Positions 34,334 through 43,375 of a stretch of 64,000 nt of DNA are shown here, in pieces. Position 1 is the first letter of the stretch. Every line of letters begins with the position of its first letter. A program made the translations under genes and the position numbers. Under the pieces are notes generated by a model that did no database searches, was not told where the DNA came from, and worked only from the letters and a program-made list of their open reading frames with translations. Source of the stretch: SZUA-430 sp040080835 (lineage in GTDB: Bacteria; Pseudomonadota; Alphaproteobacteria; Micropepsales; Micropepsaceae); the NCBI GenBank assembly GCA_040080835.1, contig JBEBHP010000007.1:147158-211157 (forward strand). The letters run 5' to 3'.

Positions 34334-35729
34334 TGTCCGGCTTCGCATCGTCTTCCACGAGCGGGAAGATCAACGTCGCAAGCAATCCGGGCTTGGCCTC
34401 TTCAAGCTTGATCGTCGCATCGTGCATCCGTGCGACAGCCGATACAAGGCTGAGACCCAGCCCTGACCCCGGCGTGTTGCGCGAGCGTTCAAGTCGCACA
34501 AATCGGTCAAGCACTCGCTCGCGATCGTCCTCTGGAATGCCAGGACCAGTATCGCGAACCGAGAATTTCGCCATGCGATCCCGGGGATCAATCCAGGCCG
34601 AAACCGTCACGGCGCCATTCTGCGGCGTATACTTCAAAGCGTTTTCCACCAGATTGGCGGCAGCACGTGCAAGCAGGCTGCGATTGCCGCGCACCATGAC
34701 AGGCGTCTTCGCAACAAATTTGAGCGCGATGCCCCGGTCTTCCGCAGCTGGCTCATAAAGGTCCGCGATGTCGTGAATGACTTCGCTCAGGTCCACGGGC
34801 TCCAGCGTATCGCGATGTGCGCCAGTCTCTGCTTCCGCAATGAGCAACAGCGAATTGAATGTCGAGATCAGTCCATCCGCCTCGCCGATCGCACTCTCGA
34901 GCGCAGCCATGGTTTCGTCATGTGGCGCGTTGCTGATAAGCGCACCTTCAAGCTTGTTGCGCAGGCGATTGAGTGGCGTCCGCAGATCATGTGCAATATT
35001 GTCGGCAACCTCACGCATGCCCATCATGAGGCGTTCGATCTGCTCGAGCATCCGGTTGAGGTTCTGTGCCAGGTCGTCAAGCTCATCCCTGCTGCCTTGC
35101 ACGGGGATGCGACGGGACAGATTGCCCGACATGATCTCGCGGCTGGTTCGATTGATCGCCTCAAGGCGTCGAAGTACATTCCGGCTGATCCAGACACCAC
35201 CGGCAATGCCGAACAACGCAGTGATGGCAAGGGCTGTAAGCAGCGTGCTGCGTACGGCGCCTTCGATTGCCGTCAATTCGCCGGTATCTCTCCCAACCAG
35301 CAGACGGAAGCCTCCACCCATCGGAAACCACTTTGCACGACCCGGCCGCAATTCCTTGTCGGCCTCGCTTCCTCGCGCGTAGTGGAAGTTGATCCATCCG
35401 GGTGCCGTTTCAGTCGCATCGATCGGCCAAACCGCCAGATTACCTGCCATGAATGAATCGCCAATGGACAGCAGATACAGGCTGCGTTGGCCAGGCAAGG
35501 TCGAGCGCTCGACTATGATGCTTCTCAGGCCCAGCAGGCCTCGCCGCTTGTACTGCTCGCCCAGACCCTGGACTTCGGCATTGATGGTTTCATCGGCCTG
35601 GGCCGCCATGAAACCGGTCGTGCGCCAGTAGATAAAGCCAAGCAGCAGCAGGACGGAGATACCGAACAGGCACAGATAGGCAAATGCCAGCCTGAACGTC
35701 GCCGTTCGAAAGACCTCAAGAAGCCGCAC
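34254..35729 (-). CDS. Sensor histidine kinase
   Basis: 491 residues from the GTG at 35729, 14 bp inside the end of the response-regulator gene; the frame upstream is antisense-like and was dropped. TM1 lies at residues ~13-33 and TM2 at ~185-205, bracketing a ~150-residue periplasmic sensor. A HAMP linker follows (RRLEAINRTSREIMSGNLSR), then the H-box NIAHDLRTPLNRLRNKL, N-box NLVENALKYTP, G1 DTGPGIP and G2 GSGLGLSLV. Partner of the OmpR-type regulator just upstream. The C-terminal ~35 residues extend past the kinase core and overlap the convergent MFS gene. Confidence 0.9.
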   Translation of the reverse strand: MRLLEVFRTATFRLAFAYLCLFGISVLLLLGFIYWRTTGFMAAQADETINAEVQGLGEQYKRRGLLGLRSIIVERSTLPGQRSLYLLSIGDSFMAGNLAVWPIDATETAPGWINFHYARGSEADKELRPGRAKWFPMGGGFRLLVGRDTGELTAIEGAVRSTLLTALAITALFGIAGGVWISRNVLRRLEAINRTSREIMSGNLSRRIPVQGSRDELDDLAQNLNRMLEQIERLMMGMREVADNIAHDLRTPLNRLRNKLEGALISNAPHDETMAALESAIGEADGLISTFNSLLLIAEAETGAHRDTLEPVDLSEVIHDIADLYEPAAEDRGIALKFVAKTPVMVRGNRSLLARAAANLVENALKYTPQNGAVTVSAWIDPRDRMAKFSVRDTGPGIPEDDRERVLDRFVRLERSRNTPGSGLGLSLVSAVARMHDATIKLEEAKPGLLATLIFPLVEDDAKPDTIVEQVRRALPGPKKVQPALQPEKQV

Positions 35730-36393
35730 GAAGTGAATATCCAGCACCGCGCACCGTATGGAGCAATGGCTCGACATATCCCTTGTCAATCTTTGACCTG
35801 AGGCGCGAGATATGAACGTCGATGACGTTGGTTTGCGGATCGAAGTGGTACTCCCAGACATTTTCCAGGAGCATGGTGCGCGTGACGACCTGCCCGGCAT
35901 GACGCATCAGGTATTCAAGCAACAGGAACTCGCGCGGTTGAAGGTCAATCTTCTGGCTTGAACGCGTTGCTGTTCGGGACAGCAAGTCAAGCTCCAGGTC
36001 ACCAACGGCGAGCTTGGTTACAATCGCTTCCGTCCCGTTGCGCCTTGCAAGCGCATCAACACGGGCAAGCAGTTCGGCGAAGGCATAGGGCTTTGCAAGA
36101 TAATCGTCACCGCCAGCGCGCAATCCCTTCACGCGGTCATCCACTTCTCCAAGCGCACTCAGGAACAGGACAGGAGTTTTGTTACCTTCCTCACGCATGC
36201 GACGCACCATCGAAAGCCCGTCCATCCTGGGCATCATGCGATCCACGACAGCAACATCATAATTGCCGCCCATCGCCAGATGCAGTCCATCTTGCCCGTC
36301 AGGTGCATGATCGACGATATGGCCGCTTTCTTTGAGGCCCCGCGTCAGATACGCAGCCGCTTCCTTGTCGTCCTCGACTACCAGAATTCGCAT
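35716..36393 (-). CDS. OmpR/PhoB-family response regulator
   Basis: 225 residues. Receiver domain residues 1-115 with the acidic pocket EDDKE, phospho-acceptor Asp in VVDRMMPRMDG, Thr/Ser and Lys at LFLSALGE and YLAKPYAFAEL. The C-terminal winged helix includes LLEYLMRHAGQVVTRTMLLENVW and the wing VRGAGYSL. Cotranscribed with the kinase gene (14-bp overlap) and downstream of htrA, an arrangement fitting envelope-stress control. Confidence 0.93.
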   Translation of the reverse strand: MRILVVEDDKEAAAYLTRGLKESGHIVDHAPDGQDGLHLAMGGNYDVAVVDRMMPRMDGLSMVRRMREEGNKTPVLFLSALGEVDDRVKGLRAGGDDYLAKPYAFAELLARVDALARRNGTEAIVTKLAVGDLELDLLSRTATRSSQKIDLQPREFLLLEYLMRHAGQVVTRTMLLENVWEYHFDPQTNVIDVHISRLRSKIDKGYVEPLLHTVRGAGYSLRAAS

Positions 36394-36432
36394 GTCTCAA
36401 AGTGTCCCTGTGTTGTGGGGGATAACAGGACA

Positions 36433-36460
36433 ACAGGGCGGACATCGAAGTCCGCCCTGT
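36433..36460 (-). terminator. Hairpin between htrA and the response-regulator gene
   Basis: ACAGGGCGGAC and GTCCGCCCTGT form a perfect 11-pair stem with a six-base loop, 20 bp past the htrA stop on the minus strand. No good T-run follows, so it may attenuate rather than end transcription and let htrA read through into the two-component genes. Confidence 0.6.
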
Positions 36461-36479
36461 GGGCTCACTTGCAGTAATT

Positions 36480-38123
36480 TTAGCTCTTGCCCTTCAGCTT
36501 CACCGCAACAAACACCTTTGCGGTCTTGCGTTCGATGAAGAGGAGCACGGATGGGCGCTTGAGCGACTTGGCCGTTTCCACGGCGGTCTTTACATCTGCA
36601 ACAGAGTCGACAGCCTTGCCTGATGCCTGGATGATGCGGTCACCTGGTTGCAGGCCACGCTCTGCAGCGTCGCTATCGGGATCAACATCAGTAATGACCA
36701 CGCCGTGCGCATCACCCTTCAAACCAAGCTCCTGCCGGATTTCCGGTGTGATGGCGCTGAGATCAAGACCCAGCGCTGCAACCTTTGCGCCGCCAGGCGC
36801 TTGGCCGGGCATGCCCTGATCATCATCCTGGTTGTTCTGGCCGAGCAGCGTCTTCTGGTCCGGACGTTTCGCGACTGTTACGTTGATTGAGGTTTCGCGA
36901 TTGTCTCTCCACACGCCAAACTTGGCGTTTTGGTTGACTTGCAGGGCCGCGACACGGCGCGAAAGGTCGCGATTGTCCTTTACTGGCGTGCCATCCATCC
37001 GGATGACCACGTCGCCAGTCCTGAAGCCGGACTTCTGCGCCGGGCTGCCGCTGATCACGTCAGTGACAATGGCGCCGTTGTTGTTTGCCATGCCCAGGCT
37101 GGCGGCGGTATCTTCATCGACACTCTGGATCTGGACTCCCAGCCAGCCACGGGTGACGGTTCCACCAGCCTTTAGCTCCGTCACAACACGCTGAATCGTG
37201 TTAGATGGAATGGCAAAGCCGATGCCAACGCTGCCGCCTGACGGCGAGAATATCGCAGTGTTCATTCCAATGACGCGCCCACCCAGGTCAAAAGTCGGCC
37301 CACCAGAGTTACCGCGATTGATAGAGGCGTCGATCTGAAGAAAGTCCGTGAATTGTGATCCGGTGACGTCATCCCTGCCGCGTGCAGACACGATACCGGC
37401 AGTGACCGTGCCACCGAGGCCGAACGGATTGCCGACAGCAAGCACCCAGTCGCCAACGCGTACATGACTGTCGTCGCCAAAACTCACGGTCGGGAAGGCC
37501 TTTCCGCCTTCGATCTTGAGCACTGCGATGTCAGTCGGTTCATCACGACCGATCAGTTTCGCCTTGAATTTCTTGCCGTCCGCAAACACAACTTCAATGT
37601 CAGTAGCATTGGCGACAACATGATTGTTCGTCACCATGTAGCCATTTGCTTCGACTACAAATCCGGAACCCTGAACTTCACCACCCCTGCTGCGCTGCCG
37701 GTCAGGCGCGCCCTTGCGGAAGCGCTCGAAATAATCGCGCAGGCCTGGCGGAAGTTGCTCCAGGTCCTCCTCTTTGATCTCCGGAGCTTCAGGAGAAGAA
37801 ACCTTTGCACGGATACTGACAACGGCAGGCGACACGTGTTCAACGATGTCTGCAAACGTGCCAGCAGCCCCGATCCCGGAGCTTACCATGAACGGAGCGG
37901 CCGACGATGACGCCGAAACCGCAGGCGTCGGCGTCGGCGCTTCAGCCACGGCCGGGACGCCACCACCACTCCATGCAAAGCCGAACACCGCACCAGCTGT
38001 TGCTGCGATAGCAATCGCCGCCGCGCTGATCATCAGCACGCTGCGTCGAGCCTTCGGCACTTCTGCTTTCGGTGATTTCGATTCAGCGGGCAAAGCTTCA
38101 GGCAGGGAGGACCCGTCAGACAT
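36480..38123 (-). CDS. degP: Do-family periplasmic serine protease (DegP/HtrA)
   Basis: 547 residues from the ATG at 38123. One membrane helix near residues 28-50 (RRSVLMISAAAIAIAATAGA) anchors or exports it. The protease triad is His in YMVTNNHVVANA, Asp in DEPTDIAVLKIEG and Ser in INRGNSGGPTFD. Two PDZ domains follow (LGVQIQSVDEDTAASLGM and, C-terminally, DPDSDAAERGLQPGDRIIQA). Degrades or refolds misfolded envelope proteins. The two-component pair directly downstream suggests a shared stress response. Confidence 0.93.
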   Translation of the reverse strand: MSDGSSLPEALPAESKSPKAEVPKARRSVLMISAAAIAIAATAGAVFGFAWSGGGVPAVAEAPTPTPAVSASSSAAPFMVSSGIGAAGTFADIVEHVSPAVVSIRAKVSSPEAPEIKEEDLEQLPPGLRDYFERFRKGAPDRQRSRGGEVQGSGFVVEANGYMVTNNHVVANATDIEVVFADGKKFKAKLIGRDEPTDIAVLKIEGGKAFPTVSFGDDSHVRVGDWVLAVGNPFGLGGTVTAGIVSARGRDDVTGSQFTDFLQIDASINRGNSGGPTFDLGGRVIGMNTAIFSPSGGSVGIGFAIPSNTIQRVVTELKAGGTVTRGWLGVQIQSVDEDTAASLGMANNNGAIVTDVISGSPAQKSGFRTGDVVIRMDGTPVKDNRDLSRRVAALQVNQNAKFGVWRDNRETSINVTVAKRPDQKTLLGQNNQDDDQGMPGQAPGGAKVAALGLDLSAITPEIRQELGLKGDAHGVVITDVDPDSDAAERGLQPGDRIIQASGKAVDSVADVKTAVETAKSLKRPSVLLFIERKTAKVFVAVKLKGKS

Positions 38124-38189
38124 GAAAAACTCCTTCGAAAAACTGGTCAGCGTGCGACCCAACTCGAACGCTGGCGTTTGACAACATTC

Positions 38190-38257
38190 ATTATATAGGC
38201 CTTCAATTATGACTTAAATCTGTCCGAAACATGAACTATACGTTACCGTATCGGTAA
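38190..38257 (-). promoter_or_regulatory. AT-rich htrA leader with TATAAT box and palindrome
   Basis: On the minus strand TATAAT (38190-38195) lies 66 bp before the htrA start; a -35 match 17 bp further up is weak (TTTAAG). Further upstream, 38243-38257, the 15-bp inverted repeat TTACCG-TAT-CGGTAA is placed where an activator or regulator would bind. Confidence 0.45.
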
Positions 38258-38284
38258 TCATACGAGTGCGCAAGATTTGCAAAA

Positions 38285-38731
38285 TTACGGAGCCTTTTGG
38301 CCCTCTTTCCAGACACCCTTGGCTTTCAGGGCGCGCGCCACTTCAGGCGGCATGTAATTCTCGTCGTGCTTGGCAAGCACATTCTGGGCAATAAACTCGC
38401 CATCCTCGCGAAAAGAGCCTGTAACAACCACGCCCTGACCCTCTCGAAACAAGTCTGGCAGATCCTTGTTGTAGCGCACAGCGACTTCAGCATCGCCATC
38501 AGTCACTTTGAATTGAACATCAAACCCTTCCAGGTGCTTGATGCTTCCATTCGTGACCAGGCCACCCAGATTGATCATGCGACCGACTGCGACCTGTCGC
38601 TGTTTGGCTTCGCTCGGCGTGTAGAAGAACAGGGTCGCATCACCCAGCGCATAAACAACGAGGGTCGTTGCCAGGGCGGCAATGCTCAAGGAACCGAACA
38701 GGAATATCAATCTGCGCTGGCGGCGTGTCAT
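38285..38731 (-). CDS. ccmE: Cytochrome c maturation protein CcmE
   Basis: 148 residues from the ATG at 38731. Basic start MTRRQRRLIF, then one membrane helix (residues ~9-29), then the OB-fold haem chaperone domain with INLGGLVTNGSI and VAVRYNKDLPDLFREGQGVV. The haem-binding histidine and the nearby tyrosine are in LAKHDENYMPPEV. CcmE carries haem to apocytochrome c in the periplasm. None of the other ccm genes is adjacent. Confidence 0.9.
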   Translation of the reverse strand: MTRRQRRLIFLFGSLSIAALATTLVVYALGDATLFFYTPSEAKQRQVAVGRMINLGGLVTNGSIKHLEGFDVQFKVTDGDAEVAVRYNKDLPDLFREGQGVVVTGSFREDGEFIAQNVLAKHDENYMPPEVARALKAKGVWKEGQKAP

Positions 38732-38771
38732 GAGCGACAAATTACTGCGCACGAACAAGCACGCGCAAGCG

Positions 38772-39998
38772 TCAAAGTGCAGCTCTTTTAAGTTCCGCTG
38801 CATAGAACCCGTCAGTGCCGGATTGGGCAGGTGTCAAAGCCAAATGGCGGGAAACATGCCAGTCAGGATGCCGCGCGCAGAACGCTTCGGCTTGCTGTGG
38901 CCCTTCTGCAGGCAAGACCGAGCAGACGGCGTAAACCACCCGCCCTTGCTTGTTGACCAGGACAGCTGCACGATCCAGCAACCTGGCCTGAATGTCGCGA
39001 TATCCCTGCAGCGTCTCGGGTGTCAGGTTCCACTTCGCTTCCGGATTGCGCCGCCATGTGCCGCTGCCCGAACACGGCGCATCGACGAATACAATGTCCG
39101 CCCCTGCCCCGACGCGATCTGCGATATCGCCGGAGTACGGATCGCCCGCGAGCCTGATATTGGACGCCCCGGCTCGCACCACGCGCGGTCGCATCCTCTC
39201 GAGCCTTTCGGCGCTGACGTCGCACGCAAGGATGCAGCCACGATTTTGCATGACAGCGGCAAGAGCGAGCGTCTTGCCACCAGCTCCGGCTGCCAGATCC
39301 ACAACGATTTCATCAGCCTTCACAGCGGCAAACTCGACAGCGAGCTGCGAACTCTCGTCCTGGACTTCAACACGACCGTCGATGTAACAGGCAAGCGAGT
39401 TGAGTTTTGGATCGGAACCCGGCTCAAAGCGAATTCCGGTTGCGGACCTGACACAGGCTTTGACAGGCAGCGAAAGTGCCTTGAGCTCTTCCAGCAGGCT
39501 TTCCCGATCGGCCTTCAGCAGATTCACCCGCAGATCAAGCGGCGCTCTTTCGTTAAGCGCGCGCAATTCGATGGTCAATCGTTCGCCGAATGCAGAGGCG
39601 AGGTCGGCATGAAGCCATTGCGGATAATTCAGTGACACATGTCCTGGCAGCTCCGCAGCGCGTCCCTGCAGTGCATCCCGTTCGCCCGATGAAAGCTCGC
39701 CCAGCGCATGGCTGCCGTCAACGCACAACGCCGCAATGGCGTCTGTGGTCAAACTGTCAATCGCTCTGAGCGAACCCACGACAAGCGCGCGAGGATCTGA
39801 GGAACCGGTAACAATCGCACATTCGTTGAGACGCCTCAGCACTGTATAGACACGCTCGGCAATTGCCGCACGATCCTTGGATCCGGCAAAGCGGTGTGCC
39901 TTGCCCCAGTGCAGCAGTACCCGGTCGGCTGCAGCCTTCCGGGTCAGTATTTCGTGTATGACTTCAGCAGCTGCAGCCAGCCTTGCGCCAGGTGTCAT
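38772..39998 (-). CDS. rsmB: RsmB-family rRNA (cytosine-C5)-methyltransferase
   Basis: 408 residues: an NusB-like helical N-terminal domain (residues ~1-130) and a Rossmann methyltransferase domain. SAM motif I reads VVDLAAGAGGKTLALAA; motif IV FVDAPCSGSGTWRRNPE and motif VI YAVCSVLPAEGPQQ hold the two cysteines of m5C enzymes. It should modify C967 of 16S rRNA or an equivalent site. Its start overlaps the guaB stop by 4 bp. Confidence 0.87.
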   Translation of the reverse strand: MTPGARLAAAAEVIHEILTRKAAADRVLLHWGKAHRFAGSKDRAAIAERVYTVLRRLNECAIVTGSSDPRALVVGSLRAIDSLTTDAIAALCVDGSHALGELSSGERDALQGRAAELPGHVSLNYPQWLHADLASAFGERLTIELRALNERAPLDLRVNLLKADRESLLEELKALSLPVKACVRSATGIRFEPGSDPKLNSLACYIDGRVEVQDESSQLAVEFAAVKADEIVVDLAAGAGGKTLALAAVMQNRGCILACDVSAERLERMRPRVVRAGASNIRLAGDPYSGDIADRVGAGADIVFVDAPCSGSGTWRRNPEAKWNLTPETLQGYRDIQARLLDRAAVLVNKQGRVVYAVCSVLPAEGPQQAEAFCARHPDWHVSRHLALTPAQSGTDGFYAAELKRAAL

Positions 39999-41458
39999 CC
40001 AGACATCGGATAGTTCGGTGACTCGCGCGTCACTAGGATCGAATGCGGGTGGCTCTCGCGAAGCCCGGCCGACGAAATCTTCACGAACTTGGCCTTCGCC
40101 TGGAAGTCGTTGATGTCCTTGCTGCCCGTGTAGCCCATTGAAGCGCGAAGCCCGCCCACCAGCTGATGCACAACGCTTGAGATCGGGCCCTTGTATGGCA
40201 CTTGCCCCTCGACACCCTCCGGAACCAGCTTCAGTGTGTCGCTCACCTCTGCCTGGAAATAGCGGTCCGCTGAACCACGCGCCATCGCGCCGAGCGATCC
40301 CATGCCTCGATAGGACTTGTAGCTGCGTCCCTGATAGAGGAACACCTCGCCGGGACTTTCATCGGTGCCGGCAAACAGCGATCCAAGCATGGCGCAGTTT
40401 GCTCCCGCTGCAATCGCTTTCGCGAAGTCGCCGGAAAACTTGATGCCACCATCCGCGATCACGGGGATACCTTGTGCCCGCGTTGCCTCAACGACGTTGA
40501 TAATGGCAGTCAGCTGGGGCACGCCAACACCCGCAACCATGCGCGTCGTGCAAATTGAACCAGGTCCAATTCCCACTTTGATGCCGTCAGCACCCACATC
40601 CATAAGCGCTTTGGCAGCATCGCCGGTCGCAACATTTCCTGCAATCACCTGCGTCTGGTTTGACATGCGCTTGATGCGTTCGACGGCTTCAATGACACGG
40701 GCTGAATGCCCATGCGCAGTGTCGACAACGACAACATCGACGCCGGCTGCAATCAGCAGCTCAGTGCGAATGATTCCATCGCCACCAACCGTGGTCGCCG
40801 CGCCAACTCTCAGGCGACCCTGGCTGTCCTTGGCTGCGTTTGGATGGGACTCAGCCTTTTCGATGTCTTTGACGGTGATCAGGCCCACGCAGCGGTACTG
40901 GTCGTCGACAACCAGCAGCTTTTCAATGCGGTGCTGGTGAAGAAGGCGCTTGGCTTCGTCCATGCCGATATTCTGGCGAACCGAAACAAGGCGTTCCTTG
41001 GTCATCAGCTGTGACACCGGCTGACGCAGATCTGTAGCAAACCGGACATCGCGATTGGTCAGGATGCCAACAAGCTTTCCGGAGTTTGGCTCCACGACCG
41101 GGATGCCGGAAATGCGGTGCGCCTCCCGAAGCGCGCGTGCTTCTGCGAGCGTTGCGTCGGGAGCAATGGTAATGGGATTGAAAACGATGCCGCTTTCAAA
41201 CTTTTTCACCTGACGGACATGTGCCGCCTGCTCTTCGGGGGTCATGTTGCGATGAATGACACCCATACCACCGGCCTGCGCCATGGCGATTGCCAGTCGG
41301 GCCTCGGTCACGGTGTCCATGGCTGCCGAAAGCAGTGGCACCGCCAGCTCGATGGATTTCGTCAGTTTGGTACGTGTATCTGCCTGTCCAGGCAAAACTT
41401 CAGACGCGCCCGGCACAAGCAGGACGTCGTCAAAGGTCAAAGCTTCTTGGAGTTGCAA
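39995..41458 (-). CDS. guaB: Inosine-5'-monophosphate dehydrogenase
   Basis: 487 residues, full length. Two CBS domains occupy about residues 95-205 (between GIVFNPITIAPDATL and the LLVVDDQYRCVGLITVKD strand). The catalytic cysteine is in GIGPGSICTTRMVAG; the flap region has YRGMGSLGAM. Catalyses the NAD-dependent, rate-limiting step of GMP synthesis. Cotranscribed with rsmB through an ATGA overlap. Confidence 0.97.
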   Translation of the reverse strand: MQLQEALTFDDVLLVPGASEVLPGQADTRTKLTKSIELAVPLLSAAMDTVTEARLAIAMAQAGGMGVIHRNMTPEEQAAHVRQVKKFESGIVFNPITIAPDATLAEARALREAHRISGIPVVEPNSGKLVGILTNRDVRFATDLRQPVSQLMTKERLVSVRQNIGMDEAKRLLHQHRIEKLLVVDDQYRCVGLITVKDIEKAESHPNAAKDSQGRLRVGAATTVGGDGIIRTELLIAAGVDVVVVDTAHGHSARVIEAVERIKRMSNQTQVIAGNVATGDAAKALMDVGADGIKVGIGPGSICTTRMVAGVGVPQLTAIINVVEATRAQGIPVIADGGIKFSGDFAKAIAAGANCAMLGSLFAGTDESPGEVFLYQGRSYKSYRGMGSLGAMARGSADRYFQAEVSDTLKLVPEGVEGQVPYKGPISSVVHQLVGGLRASMGYTGSKDINDFQAKAKFVKISSAGLRESHPHSILVTRESPNYPMSG

Positions 41459-41571
41459 GCCGTTCCCTTTCTCTATGAGACTAACTCGGGAAGCGAGTTG
41501 CGTTGTGCCAGTATCCGCTTTGCCTGATGATGTAAAGCGGGCCCAATTGTCTCAGGGCACGGTTTTGCGCC

Positions 41572-42630
41572 TTAGGCTGCCAGAGCGTCGCCTTGGAGGC
41601 TCCAGACCCGCACCAAAGCTTTGGCTTTGGCCTGTGGAAGCGCGTCGTAGATTTTGGACACGCTCTCAAGGAACGACATTGGGCGTGCTTTGCCATACCG
41701 CTTGTAGTCAAGCTGCATGAAAATCGTGGTGAACTGGGACTTGTCGGCACCCACAGCCTTGCACGCAATCGCCAGGGGTTCGCCCCCCATATCGGCCACG
41801 ATCTTCTGGGCCATTTTGCTGTCAACACCGATGACCATTTCCAGCGCACGGGTGAAACCCGCGACATCACCGGCCTTTGCCTTCGCAACCAGCGCCTGGA
41901 CTTCACCTGCGGTCCATGTGGAAGCGCGCTGGGCTTGCGGCGCAAACTTCAACTGCCGCTCGGCGGCGACCTCGGCAATGATGGCATCGAGTTCTTTTGT
42001 ATCGATCGTAAAGCGCTGAACGATGGACTGTCGCAGCGCAGCGGACACGAACCAGAACATCTGATGAGCGATATCCTTTGGAATGTCCCTGCGCTCGATC
42101 AGTGGTTTGCGCACGCCTTCTGACGTCTCTGCCATGGCCACCAGTTCATGGAAAATCGAACGTGGAATGGCGGCGCCGACATTGGCCAACAGTGTTTGAA
42201 TAACCCGCGGTTCCTTGAGCGCAACGATCGCGCTCACCACCTCGGCAGGAATGGATGCCCGCTTCGCGATGGCTTCCCGGTGTTCCGGAGTCTTCGCGTT
42301 GACGACATCAATCAGGTCCTGCGTCGATAGCACGGGCGAATGGAACAGGATGGGAGCGGCAATGTCGATCTCGTCGGCTGCAAGTTCCTTGATCAGCCCG
42401 TGCGGGGCCGACTGGAGATTTGCCAGGCGACAGGCAACCTTCTTGCGAACGTCGGCTTCAACCTGATGGATGAGGCCAGTCAGAATCTGGTCGATCAGCG
42501 ACCGTACTTCGTCCGATAGTTCGCCTTCGCTTTCAAACAACAGGCCTGCCACACGATCGAACAATGCGCTGCGCGCAAAGCCCGTGCGATTTTCAGCCAG
42601 TGATTTCAGGTCAAGCAATTTGGAACTCAC
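41572..42630 (-). CDS. DUF2336 domain protein
   Basis: 352 residues from a GTG at 42630 (VSSKLLDLKSLAENRT); a start upstream at 42663 is possible. Almost entirely helical, HEAT-like repeats such as VRKKVACRLANLQSAPHGL and HREAIAKRASIPAEVVSAIV match DUF2336, a family concentrated in Alphaproteobacteria. No catalytic motif. Lies 113 bp upstream of guaB on the same strand. Role unknown; helical scaffolds of this type often act in protein-protein contacts. Confidence 0.8.
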   Translation of the reverse strand: MSSKLLDLKSLAENRTGFARSALFDRVAGLLFESEGELSDEVRSLIDQILTGLIHQVEADVRKKVACRLANLQSAPHGLIKELAADEIDIAAPILFHSPVLSTQDLIDVVNAKTPEHREAIAKRASIPAEVVSAIVALKEPRVIQTLLANVGAAIPRSIFHELVAMAETSEGVRKPLIERRDIPKDIAHQMFWFVSAALRQSIVQRFTIDTKELDAIIAEVAAERQLKFAPQAQRASTWTAGEVQALVAKAKAGDVAGFTRALEMVIGVDSKMAQKIVADMGGEPLAIACKAVGADKSQFTTIFMQLDYKRYGKARPMSFLESVSKIYDALPQAKAKALVRVWSLQGDALAA

Positions 42631-42784
42631 AGCAACACAACTATCTTTCGGACAGTGGAGCAATCAGGCCGAATTTAAGCCTAAAATCCTTAATATCGTC
42701 TTGGGAGTGACCGCAGGGTCCTTGACGCTGCCGCAATCGGCAGCGTTAATCCCTCGTTGAGTATCTGAACCGGGAAACGCCGAA

Positions 42785-43075
42785 ATGCGCAAAACTCTGC
42801 TGTTCGTAGCTGCCGTCGCCCCTCTGCTGCTGTCTGCATGCGTGTCATCAAAATTCGAAAAAGACCCAATGTATGACGCCGGATTCGGCGATGGCTGTTC
42901 GACAGGGACAGCGCGCTCGCAAGGAGCGCCTCCCTCCAATCCCGTTCGCGATGACAAGGACTGGCAATCGAGCGAAGCCTATCGCGCGGGATGGAAGGCA
43001 GGATACGGTTCGTGCTCTCCAAACAGCCGCACTGATACATCCGGCACTGATCGCGATCAGGGCGGACACTACTAA
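42785..43075 (+). CDS. Small lipoprotein, function unknown
   Basis: 96 residues with signal peptide MRKTLLFVAAVAPLLLSAC ending in a lipobox (Cys19). The mature part has two similar units, YDAGFGDGCSTG and YRAGWKAGYGSC, each Gly- and aromatic-rich with one cysteine. Followed 22 bp later by another small envelope gene. Not recognised further. Confidence 0.7.
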   Translation: MRKTLLFVAAVAPLLLSACVSSKFEKDPMYDAGFGDGCSTGTARSQGAPPSNPVRDDKDWQSSEAYRAGWKAGYGSCSPNSRTDTSGTDRDQGGHY

Positions 43076-43097
43076 TTCCGCGTGACAGGGGTATTCC

Positions 43098-43361
43098 ATG
43101 CGCTCGATTGCATTCCTGATTGTGCTTGTCCAGCTCGTTGTGCTGACGCCGCTTTACCTCTGGTACGGGCAGGTTGATCCGTGCCGCGCGCTGGCGAAGG
43201 ATCTCGCCGTGCGGGCCGAAACCGCGGGCGGTGTTGGCAACACTATAGACAAGGTGTTTGGCGATCTGGAAACCAGTGCACGCAAGGATCTGGCCGACCG
43301 CTCGACAATGCAATGCACTTCAGAACTGGTCGGCAACTGGACCGGACAGGTTTCCAAATAG
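43098..43361 (+). CDS. Small membrane-anchored protein, function unknown
   Basis: 87 residues with an N-terminal hydrophobic helix (MRSIAFLIVLVQLVVLTPLY) acting as an anchor or uncleaved signal, then an ~60-residue mixed-charge region with two cysteines. Same strand and close to the lipoprotein gene, so they may form a small envelope operon. No family recognised. Confidence 0.6.
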   Translation: MRSIAFLIVLVQLVVLTPLYLWYGQVDPCRALAKDLAVRAETAGGVGNTIDKVFGDLETSARKDLADRSTMQCTSELVGNWTGQVSK

Positions 43362-43375
43362 CAGGCCGACCCTGA

